Source: Diogma glabrata (taxonomy: Eukaryota; Arthropoda; Insecta; Diptera; Cylindrotomidae). Taken from it: a DNA stretch of 64,000 nt. The translations under genes were made by a program, and so were the position numbers. Below the pieces are notes generated by a model. It did not search any database and was not told the DNA's origin. It saw only the letters and a list, made by a program, of their open reading frames with translations. Positions 37,997 through 46,971 of this stretch are shown piece by piece. The stretch is taken from assembly GCA_963693315.1 (NCBI GenBank), contig OY856187.1, positions 427,599,638 through 427,663,637 of the forward strand. The letters run 5' to 3'. Positions within the stretch are counted from its first letter, which is position 1, and every line of letters starts with the position of its first letter.

Positions 37997-38189
37997 AATA
38001 AAAGTGCAAGATTTTATATGTTACAAAGTTAACAAATTAACAAACAAGAAGACGAATATTTCAATTAAAACTTTAACTTGATTATTTTGACAGTACGGTT
38101 AACTTTTTTATTATTGAAAAAAAATTGGTTGATTAAAATTTATTTATTTTATTTTGTCATCCACACCCAACAGAAGACAAAATTGTTAT

Positions 38190-38466
<277 letters not shown>

Positions 38467-38568
38467 TTTGTTTTTTGTTTTTTAGGCTTTATATTGTTGA
38501 ATAAAAATACGTTCTTTGGAGTATGCCTAATGTAATTTTTTATTATTTTTTAAATTTTTAAAAATGAT

Positions 38569-38612
38569 TCGACGCGTTTCTGTGCCATTTTTTAAGCACC
38601 ATTATCAAGAAG
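38569..38612 (-). ncRNA. PLE-type minimal hammerhead-like ribozyme motif, degenerate core
   Basis: Downstream of the PLE on the minus strand lies CTTGATAATGGTGC, a short loop, GGCACAGAAACGCGTCGAA. GAAACGCGTC is the invariant block of the minimal hammerheads known from PLE terminal repeats, and GTGC/GCAC makes stem II. The core that should be CTGATGA reads TTGATAA: C3 is U and G8 is A, changes that would keep the C3-G8 contact as U-A. Activity is unproven and probably weak. Confidence 0.6.
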
Positions 38613-38776
38613 TTGATTTTTTAAAAATAAAATATAAACAAATTTTTTTATTTACAACAAAATATGAAAAAATCTAATGTATAAACAAAAAACTAAAGAA
38701 AAATATTTAAACTGTCACACAACAAATAAATTAAAAAATCAAGGTGAACTTATATAGGAGAAATATTTGTAAAAAC

Positions 38777-39301
38777 TCAAGTTCTTTTTAGAATATTATC
38801 ATAAGTATCTTTAAGATATTCACAATCTTTCTGTTTATTGATAGAGTTAGAACTTTTTTTAATCATAACCATTTTCATAATATTTCTCTTTTTATAATTT
38901 GGTTCTTTCTTAAGAACTTTAACATTGTCCATAGAAAAATTATGGCCAGTAGATCGTATATGTGTAGAACTGGAACTTTGGTTATCACTAGCAGGTCTCT
39001 TCGCATCATTTATATGTTGGCTAATACGAGTCTTGAGGTAACTTTTGGATTGCCCCGTATATTCAGCAGTACAATTACATTTTATTTGATATACAATGTT
39101 TGATAAAAGGCCTTTCGGTATTTTATCTTTTAGTTGTGAGAACAAACAAGTTCCTAAAGTGTTCACAGCTCTACCTACTGCTGTGATGTTGTATTTGGCT
39201 AAAAGTTTCTTTAAGTTGTTGAATAAAACTGGTATATATGGTAAAGAAATATACTGTTTTGGCTGTGAATTATTCGTAACAATTATTGGTGGTGGATGCA
39301 A
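38777..39301 (-). pseudogene. Penelope-like element: GIY-YIG endonuclease domain
   Basis: This frame is the C-terminal part of the PLE protein. After a linker (YIPVLFNNLKKLLAKYNI, VNTLGTCLFSQLKDK) comes the GIY-YIG nuclease typical of Penelope/Poseidon: NIVYQIKCNCTAEYTGQSKS, YLKTRISQHINDAKR, SSTHIRSTGHNF, VKVLKKEPNYKKR and SSNSINKQKD. It nicks target DNA. It is separated from RT by a frameshift in an A-rich stretch near 39330-39370. Confidence 0.87.
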
Positions 39302-39363
39302 ATATTTATTTTTTGCTAACTTGATTTGATTTAAGACCTTTATTTTAGGATAGCCATTGTTGA

Positions 39364-40351
39364 TTAAAGTTGTTTCTTTTTATTGTGATAACATTTATCA
39401 GAAAGATGAAGGATTTTGTGCACAAGAATGTTGATTGTATTGAATTTATACGATGATGGAAGGTTGGATTTGTAGTCTAAGTAACGACCCGACCATGTAT
39501 TCTTGTGGTGCCAATCAGTCGATATCGTGCCATCTTCGTTATGGTATAGTTCCAGGTCAAGAAACGATATTTTATGGTCAACTTCATTTTCCACGGTAAA
39601 TTTGAGATGTTCATTAAAATTATTAAATGCATCTAATAGCTCAAATATCTTTTCAGTGGGAACAGCAGTAATGATATCGTCAACGTATCTATAAAAGAAA
39701 GTTGGATTGAACGATAATGACTTGAGGACTTCTTGTTCGACATGCTCCATTACTAAATTAGCAACAGCTGGGCTAACTGGAGAGCCCATTGGAGAACCAA
39801 AAATTTGTATATTGTTATATTGTTATATTGTGTTATTAAAAGTAAAAACACAGTTCTTCAATACCAGTTCTAATCCATCTAAGAAATGACTCTTATTAAG
39901 TTTGGTTTTACTAGCTTGTTTTATGCTCATCCAATTCTTCTTTACTAAATTTATGACAAGATCGTTGTCAACGTTTGTGAACAAGGATACCACGTCTAAA
40001 GATAAAATAGTGTAGCCTGCTGGAACTACGACATTTTTTATTTTGTCTTTAAACTCTTTCTTTATTGCAGTATTTGTTTTTCCAACATACATGTTAAGAA
40101 GTTTTGAAAAATATGATGAAAGTGGATATAGTGTAGTTCCAATAGAACTTACTATTGGTCTGTAAGGAGTATTAAGTCTATGTATTTTTGGTAAACCATA
40201 CATACGCCCTGGAACTCCATTATAACATCTTAAAGATTTACCAACAAATTCATCAATCTTTCCTAAATTCTGCCATTCCATTGTGATTTCAGTTAGCCGA
40301 TTTAAAATAACCGAATTCAAATTGCTAGGAATTTCTTTATATGTATTTCTG
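39364..40351 (-). pseudogene. Penelope-like element: reverse transcriptase core
   Basis: Two minus-strand frames form the PLE RT. The first (40320 to 39823) has VPGRMYGLPKIHRLNTPYRP, SSIGTTLYPLSSYFSKLLN and TILSLDVVSLFTNV (motif A Asp). The second (39789 to 39364) has MGSPVSPAVANLVMEHVEQ (motif B), FFYRYVDDIITAV (motif C) and LKFTVENEVDHKISFLDLEL. Between them an ACAATATA-like unit occurs about three times and shifts the frame. The gene's upstream part is at 42385-42706, cut off by a 2-kb insertion. PLE RT is related to telomerase RT. Confidence 0.9.
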
Positions 40352-40486
40352 AATTAATTCAGTAAATTATTTGTGATATAACATCACCCCGATGGAAAAT
40401 CTCCCATCAAGAATAATATAAGAACTGAATCTAAAAAATTATGGTGCAAATTATGAAACTTTTTGCAATCCATACAATTTTAGAGC

Positions 40487-40567
40487 GATCTAGTTTCGAA
40501 CCAATGAGATAATTTTTTAAACTTTAAAAAAGTTTATCATTCTCATCAGGGCTAGCCGACTAGATAA
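40487..40567 (-). ncRNA. Hammerhead-like ribozyme, unit 1
   Basis: On the minus strand ATCTAGTC is followed by GGCTAGCC, CTGATGA, a variable arm, GAAA and CTAGAT. Helix III (ATCTAGT with ACTAGAT) is 7 bp, the cleavage triplet is GTC, helix I is the self-complementary GGCTAGCC, and CTGATGA and GAAA are exact core boxes in the right order and spacing. Helix II is weak (GAA/TTC, then AATGA/TCATT with a bulge), and ATGAGAA/TTCTCAT could compete. Confidence 0.68.
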
Positions 40568-40943
40568 ACTCTACCAAAAAATGTTAACGCTAATGATTAT
40601 AAACCAAAAATTGGGTTACAACTCTAGCGAAGTGTAAAAACAAAAAATTTACATAAACATACATTTAATAAATTCAGGTTTAGTCAATTAATTTCTCTGG
40701 TGATCACTGTTTTGTTATATTTTAGATTTTCTAGTATTGAATAACAAAATTGTATCTGTGAGAAGAAGATGACTAGTCTTCACTTGTGTCTATTGACACA
40801 TGATCAACAATTAATTCAGTAAATTATTTGTGATATAACATCACCCCGATGGAAAATCTCCCATCAAGAATAATATAAGAACTGAATCTAAAAAATTATG
40901 GTGCAAATTATGAAACTTTTTGCAATCCATACAATTTTAGAGC

Positions 40944-41024
40944 GATCTAGTTTCGAACCAATGAGAAAATTTTTTAAACTTTAAAAAAGTTTATCATTCT
41001 CATCAGGGCTAGCCGACTAGATAA
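40944..41024 (-). ncRNA. Hammerhead-like ribozyme, unit 2
   Basis: Same motif as unit 1, 457 bp downstream, with all core boxes unchanged; one base differs in the helix II arm (GAGATAA versus GAGAAAA on the plus strand). Head-to-tail placement means a transcript could be cut at both sites into a ~457-nt monomer. Confidence 0.68.
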
Positions 41025-41779
41025 ACTCTACCAAAAAATGTTAACGCTAATGATTATAAACCAAAAATTGGGTTACAACTCTAGCGAAGTGTAAAAACAA
41101 AAAATTTACATAAACATACATTTAATAAATTCAGGTTTAGTCAATTAATTTCTCTGGTGATCACTGTTTTGTTATACTCTAGATTTTCTAGTATTGAATA
41201 ACAAAATTGTATCTGTGAGAAGAAGATGACTAGTCTTCACTTGTGTCTATTGACACATGATCAACAATTAATTCAGTAAATTATTTGTGATATAACATCA
41301 CTCCGATGGAAAATCTCCCATCAAGAATAATATAAGAACTGAATCTAAAAAATTATGGTGCAAATTATGAAACTTTTTGCAATCCATACAATTTTAGAGC
41401 GATCTATAACCATAGAGCGATCTATAACCTTTAGAGCGATCTACACCATAATTTTTTAGATTCAGTTCTTATATTATTCTTGATGGGAGATTTTCCATCG
41501 GGGTGATGTTATATCACAAATAATTTACTGAATTAATTGTTGATCATGTGTCAATAGACACAAGAGAAGACTAGTCATCTTCTTCTCACAGATACAATTT
41601 TGTTATTCAATACTAGAAAATCTAGAGTATAACAAAACAGTGATCACCAGAGAAATTAATTGACTAAACCTGAATTTATTAAATGTATGTTTATGTAAAT
41701 TTTTTGTTTTTACACTTCGCTAGAGTTGTAACCCAATTTTTGGTTTATAATCATTAGCGTTAACATTTTTTGGTAGAGT

Positions 41780-41860
41780 TTATCTAGTCGGCTAGCCCTG
41801 ATGAGAATGATAAACTTTTTTAAAGTTTAAAAAATTTTCTCATTGGTTCGAAACTAGATC
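41780..41860 (+). ncRNA. Hammerhead-like ribozyme, inverted unit 3
   Basis: Plus-strand copy: helix III ATCTAGT (41781-41788 region), cleavage C, GGCTAGCC, CTGATGA at 41798-41804, GAAA at 41850-41853, then CTAGAT. Same structure as units 1 and 2. Confidence 0.68.
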
Positions 41861-42237
41861 GCTCTAAAATTGTATGGATTGCAAAAAGTTTCATAATTTG
41901 CACCATAATTTTTTAGATTCAGTTCTTATATTATTCTTGATGGGAGATTTTCCATCGGGGTGATGTTATATCACAAATAATTTACTGAATTAATTGTTGA
42001 TCATGTGTCAATAGACACAAGTGAAGACTAGTCATCTTCTTCTCACAGATACAATTTTGTTATTCAATACTAGAAAATCTAGAGTATAACAAAACAGTGA
42101 TCACCAGAGAAATTAATTGACTAAACCTGAATTTATTAAATGTATGTTTATGTAAATTTTTTTGTTTTTACACTTCGCTAGAGTTGTAACCCAATTTTTG
42201 GTTTATAATCATTAGCGTTAACATTTTTTGGTAGAGT

Positions 42238-42317
42238 TTATCTAGTCGGCTAGCCCTGATGAGAATGATAAACTTTTTTAAAGTTTAAAAAATTTTCTCA
42301 TTGGTTCGAAACTAGAT
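42238..42317 (+). ncRNA. Hammerhead-like ribozyme, inverted unit 4
   Basis: Plus-strand copy 458 bp after unit 3, core boxes unchanged (GAAA at 42308-42311). Together with unit 3 it would release a monomer from plus-strand transcripts. Confidence 0.68.
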
Positions 42318-42384
42318 CGCTCTAAAATTGTATGGATTGCAAAAAGTTTCATAATTTGCACCATAATTTTTTAGATTCAGTTCT

Positions 42385-42706
42385 TATATGTATTTCTGTC
42401 TTTTAGTAAAATTTCCATTTTTGTAATATAATCTGATCTGTTTGCAACGACAGTTATATTACCCTTGTCTGCTTTTGTTACAATTATATTAGGATGATTT
42501 TTTAAAAATTGTTTCGTTTCGTTGGTTAATTTGTTCAAGCGGGTTTCTGTATTTGACAATAAGTGTTTTTGTTTTGATTTATTCTTAAAATTTGTCAAAA
42601 TATTGCAAAAAGTGTTACGTGCTTCGGTTCTTTGTTCTACATCCTCAAGATTGAAGAATGCACTTTCTGTATCACAAATGAAGTCTTCATATGGAATCTT
42701 GTTCAA
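42385..42706 (-). pseudogene. Penelope-like element: N-terminal part, runs into gap
   Basis: The minus-strand frame includes NKLTNETKQFLKNHPNIIVTKADKGN (the conserved ADKG region before PLE RT), VVANRSDYITKM and LLKDRNTYK, where the 2-kb insertion cuts it. Upstream it enters the 200-N gap, so the true N-terminus is not visible. It joins in frame with the RT segment ending at 40351 once the insert and one duplication copy are discounted. Confidence 0.85.
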
Positions 42707-42906
42707 NNNNNNNNNNNNNNNNNNNNNNNNNNNNNNNNNNNNNNNNNNNNNNNNNNNNNNNNNNNNNNNNNNNNNNNNNNNNNNNNNNNNNNNNNNNNNN
42801 NNNNNNNNNNNNNNNNNNNNNNNNNNNNNNNNNNNNNNNNNNNNNNNNNNNNNNNNNNNNNNNNNNNNNNNNNNNNNNNNNNNNNNNNNNNNNNNNNNNN
42901 NNNNNN
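42707..42906. other. Assembly gap, 200 N
   Basis: Placeholder gap inside the Penelope-like element's 5' region. Confidence 0.98.
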
Positions 42907-44319
42907 GTGCTCTATCTTAGTTTAACCAGGATGAATGTTAAATGCCTTCTGTCAATGATCTCCTGTAATGGGCTACACACAATTGTTATGAAGTGTAATT
43001 CAAACTTTGTAATTGAGAGTTGACCCACTTTCCCATACGCATTGAATTTACATTAACAGAAACTTTCATAATTACTTTCGTTTCTCCTTTAAATATAGTT
43101 TCTTATACGCAAACTGTAATCGTTCTGTAAACTCCAATGAGTTCCGTCTATAAATTATTATAAAACAGTTGTGCAATATCATTAATTCGCAATCGCGCTA
43201 TGACCATGTACGATTTCCTACAATCGTTTCGTAATCAATAATTTTTTTTATACAATTCTTTCTCCATTTTTTGTAATTGAAGTTAGTGATACAGATTCCT
43301 TAGTGGGTTTTCAGTCATTAGAATATGCTACCAGTTAATGCTATTATTTTTTATACTATAAATAGAACGCGATAGATAGCTTCTGTCTCTTATTGCTTTT
43401 TGTAAAATCTCTCGTGGTGGTGTATTTTATTAATTAAAGGAACTAATCCAGCGAATAATTAAAGAAAAGAATCCGGTACAAAGTTCAAGAACGATAGTTA
43501 TAACCCAAGCTAAGCTTCATTGAAGTATGTTTATGGTAATGCGAGACCGGAAAACCAATTAAAACGCATGTCAGTTTTTCTATCAATTGTTGGTTTGGTC
43601 ATAACTATTTATACAAACAAAATCATAGCTGATGAAATAATTTTGTTTATAAAAAGAAAATGAGTTAAATTAAATGAAATGTCCTTTCTTGTGTTGTGAT
43701 AAATTTAATAGTAAATAATAACAATACGAATGTAAAATTGCTGTGATAATACTTATTTTCTGTTTGAACTGTGATAAATGGAACTATAAATAATAATTGC
43801 ATTCTTATATAAAAATAAGCATAATTCTGTGTTAGCATAAATTGCAAGTATATGTGAAGAAAAATAAATTTAACAAATAAACTGTTACATAATAGAAAAA
43901 CATTATCATAATTTTTTAATTGCGGTTGTAATTTGGAGATTGTTTATGTTTCTAATAGATGTGTTATTAAAATCCTAATTCCATCTATTCAAAAGCTTTG
44001 TGATATTTCTGTGATAACACTGGTATCAGGACGAAATGAATCAGTGAATTGGGTGCTGGAGTGTGATTTACCGAAAATACTTGGCCGCATGTTACGTATA
44101 CGTACAGGTATTTTACGTTTACCGAAAATTCCTGTTGAATATTATGATACATTTCCGGTAACAAAAGAAAAATGGGAAAGAAATATTACTGATCATTACG
44201 TGATCCTGATAACTGAACTCACCAATCGTTGAACTGGATAAGGATGAGCGGTTAATTTTGAGCTACTGGAGGGTATCTGGCCAAGCTATTGGTGGGTGAG
44301 TCGTTTTTAAATATATATG
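42907..44319 (+). other. Unassigned sequence; possible LTR end and primer site near 44016
   Basis: No convincing gene. TATAAATAG at 43360 and, at about 44010-44024, GATAACA followed one base later by TGGTATCAGGACG resemble an LTR end plus tRNA-primed site, the same arrangement as in gypsy A and B. No second LTR is in the window, so this is only a suggestion. The 99-codon frame 43933-44232 matches nothing I recognise and overlaps this putative boundary. Confidence 0.3.
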
Positions 44320-44419
<100 letters not shown>

Positions 44420-44763
44420 ATTTTTTTTTATTTTATTATTATTTATTAATTCATTCATAAAAAGATTACAAAAAAGGCCATTGGCCGATATTATTATTAT
44501 TATTACTATTTATTATTATTTTATATTTATTTTTTATTCCTTTTACGAAAAAATTTTTAGGAATGCATTTTAGCAGCAGAGCTACTAGTCTTATGCACCC
44601 CTTCAAAAAAAAAAAAAAGAAGAAATTTTAGTTATATCTATGAAGATATTAAAAAAAAATCCTTCTTTCAATGCTAAATAAAAATGTGACGCGGGGGTTA
44701 TGATAGAAATAAATTCACAAAAATTCAATTTAATATATTTATATGTATATGCAAAAAATGATA

Positions 44764-45759
44764 TTAAATAATAAATTTAAACAATTCCTCAATATCCGTA
44801 ACTTTAAAAAGCCATGCTTTTAAGCATGTTAAGAAAATCGACAGAGTAGGAGATTGATCACGAAATATAGGTAACTTGTTGAAAATGTTGGGAGCAGTAA
44901 CCAAGAAGTAATTTCTAAAGTGCGTTGTTCTAAATCGCGGTAGCATAATTAAATTTTGGGAACGAAGTATTCGTTTTGATATTGTATGATACCTTATCAT
45001 ACGATTACCGCTCATGTTGTAAAACGCCTTCAGAATCTTGTACACATATAAATGTCGTAGTGGCAAAATACGATTTGAACAGAATATAGGCCAAGTGTGG
45101 GACATTCTCTTCCTATTAAAAATAATCCTAATTACATGTTTTTGAGCTATCAATAATGGTTTTAACGTATTTACATAAGTACCACCAAAACAACAAAGAC
45201 CATATCCTAATTTTGAGTTGAATAATCCGTAGTATATATTTTTTAATATGGACGCTGGACACAAAGATTTTAAGAGATAGAATTTACTGTTTAGCATTAA
45301 GAAATATTTCTTAAGATAATCGACATGTGGTTTCCAGTTCAGACGATTGTCCAGAGTAAGGCCCAGATATTTAAATGATTTGACATTTTCAATAACAAAG
45401 CAATCATTTGTACAGTTGTTACCAGCACACGATGGCGAATGGCTTCTAACTAGTAAGTTTTGTAGATTGTTATCAGTTAAGCTAAAATACATCAGTTTAG
45501 TTTTGTTAATTAAAACCATAGAATGAACTAGGAACCATTGATGTAAAAGAATCAAATCCTTATTTATTTGTTCAGCAAGTGAAAAAATATTTTTATGAAA
45601 AAAACTAAATCCCATATCATCTGCAAAGGCTGATATTTTGCCATTTAATTTTTGCTCGAAAATAGAGTTTAGGTAAATTAAAAATAAAATTGGGCCCAGT
45701 ACAGACCCTTGTGGAACACCAACATTGACATATTTTGGATCGCTAAGAGTATCATTAAT
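44764..45759 (-). pseudogene. LINE 2 ORF2, RT motifs B and C and C-terminal domain
   Basis: Downstream half of ORF2. It opens with NVGVPQGSVLGPILFLIY (motif B) and ISAFADDMGFSFFH (motif C), followed by MVLINKTKLMYFSL, SFKYLGLTLDNRLNWKPHVD, LGYGLCCFGGTYV, LIAQKHVIRIIF and the C-terminal YFLVTAPNIFNKLP region. Its start is cut by LINE 3 at ATTAAT (45754-45759). No internal stop up to the natural stop at 44764. Confidence 0.88.
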
Positions 45760-46015
45760 CGTTCAATCGTTCAATAGTCGTCAAAAATAAAACAAAAGTT
45801 TTAAATTAAAAAGTTTTTTTAATCCTTAAATATTTAAAAAAAAAATACTCCCTATAAAATTGCTCGAACATTAATAAATAATTTTTTTCGTTTATCCTAA
45901 TTTTGAAACTTTAATTCTTCATTACATACATCATAAATCGAGAAAATAATTAAAATTTATTGTATACATTTTATTGAATATAAGTGGATCATACAGTTAT
46001 ATGTTAACAGTTAAT

Positions 46016-46929
46016 ATGTCTTCTTGTGCCAAATGTAATTTAAAGGTTAACCGAAATGATATTTATCTCAATATAACTGTGATTATTGTAAAGAAATATT
46101 TCACGGCTCATGTGTTTCTATGAGCACTATTGTAGTTGAACAGTTCAAAAAAAAAAAAAAATTGTGGGTTTGTGCTAAGTGCAAGGTTAAAACAAGTCAT
46201 ATAAGTGAAAACAATAGTTCACCGCAAAAAAGTTTGGTTACTATGCTATGTCAAAACAATGGTGATGTTCTAAATCCTGCTGCTAATTCTGATATGGAAA
46301 ATACTTTGCCAGAGATCTATCATCAATTAAGAACCAACAAAGAAGAAATGAACCGTCGTTTCGACTTATTGGAGCGTTCTATCGAAATTATAAATGCTGT
46401 TGCTAAAGAAAATAAAGTTTTGAAACAAAAAATCAATGATTTGGAGTTACGTTTGGATTACCACGATCAAAATCTTTTAAAAAATAGTATTGATGTCATT
46501 GGTGTTCCTTTACTTGAAAATAACAATACAGAACATACCATCAACATTCTATTTGAAAAAGGATTGGAAATACCATTTAAAGAAGAATACATCGTAAATT
46601 GTTTTCGCACAAAAGCTCACTCACCGGATAAGCCAGGAAAGATTATAATTAATCTTCAAAACACTGTAATCAAGAAGCTAATCATTTCAAAAATCCGTAA
46701 GCTTAAACACATTCCAATATCTATATTTGACGTTTCAAGTCGCTCAAGAATATTTATCAATGAAAGTTTAACAGCATACAAGAGAAATTTATATAACCAG
46801 GCCAAGGAAATTAAAACTAAAAAACATTACAAATATTTATGGGTGCGTGATGCCAAAATTATGATGCGGAAAACTGATGGAGATGCAATTCAATATATTC
46901 GTTCACTACAGGACCTAGATAAAGTATAA
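46016..46929 (+). pseudogene. LINE 3 ORF1: PHD finger, coiled coil, FP-like domain; one frameshift
   Basis: The ATG at 46016 opens MSSCAKCNLKVNRND, the first zinc ligands; a frameshift near 46070-46080 puts CDYCKEIFHGSCV and LWVCAKCKVK, the remaining ligands, in the frame that stays open to 46929. Residues about 95-145 (RRFDLLERSIEIINAVAKEN, then LKQKINDLELRL) are heptad-like coiled coil for trimerisation. The C-terminus ends SRIFINESLTAYKRNLY and KKHYKYLWVRDAKIMMRKTD, the FP-like nucleic-acid-binding part. Same architecture as the ORF1 of LINE 2. Confidence 0.85.
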
Positions 46930-46971
46930 TTTTTAATATTTTTAAATTATAAAACTAGATAGTATTTTTCT

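Larger units (their letters stand above)
33868..38000 (-). mobile_element. LINE 1: nearly full CR1/Jockey-superfamily element
   Basis: On the minus strand: ORF1 (37996-37136), ORF2 (37126-34199), a ~300-bp 3' UTR and a poly-A tail (poly-T at about 33868-33898). The gap between the ORFs is 9 bp. The clade is inferred from the ORF1 PHD finger and RT tail (CR1, Crack or Daphne-like); a phylogeny would settle it. (TA)n tracts lie on both sides. Confidence 0.88.
40352..42384. mobile_element. Hammerhead-bearing ~457-bp repeat insertion (retrozyme-like), tandem plus inverted
   Basis: A 2033-bp block interrupts the PLE gene. It begins AATTAATTCAGTAAATTA and contains two complete head-to-tail units and a partial third (to about 41400), a short scrambled centre where GAGCGATCTA is repeated (41399-41443), and then two units in opposite orientation. 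The unit repeats every ~457 bp and is nearly identical between copies. TTATATGTATTTCTG is present at both borders (about 40338-40352 and 42384-42398), a ~15-bp target duplication typical of retroelement or PLE insertion. No open frame. Each complete unit carries a hammerhead-like motif. I infer a non-autonomous retroelement of the retrozyme kind. Confidence 0.82.

Noticed and set aside
43933..44232. 99-codon frame as a host gene
   Set aside because: No recognisable domain, and it crosses a possible LTR/primer boundary.
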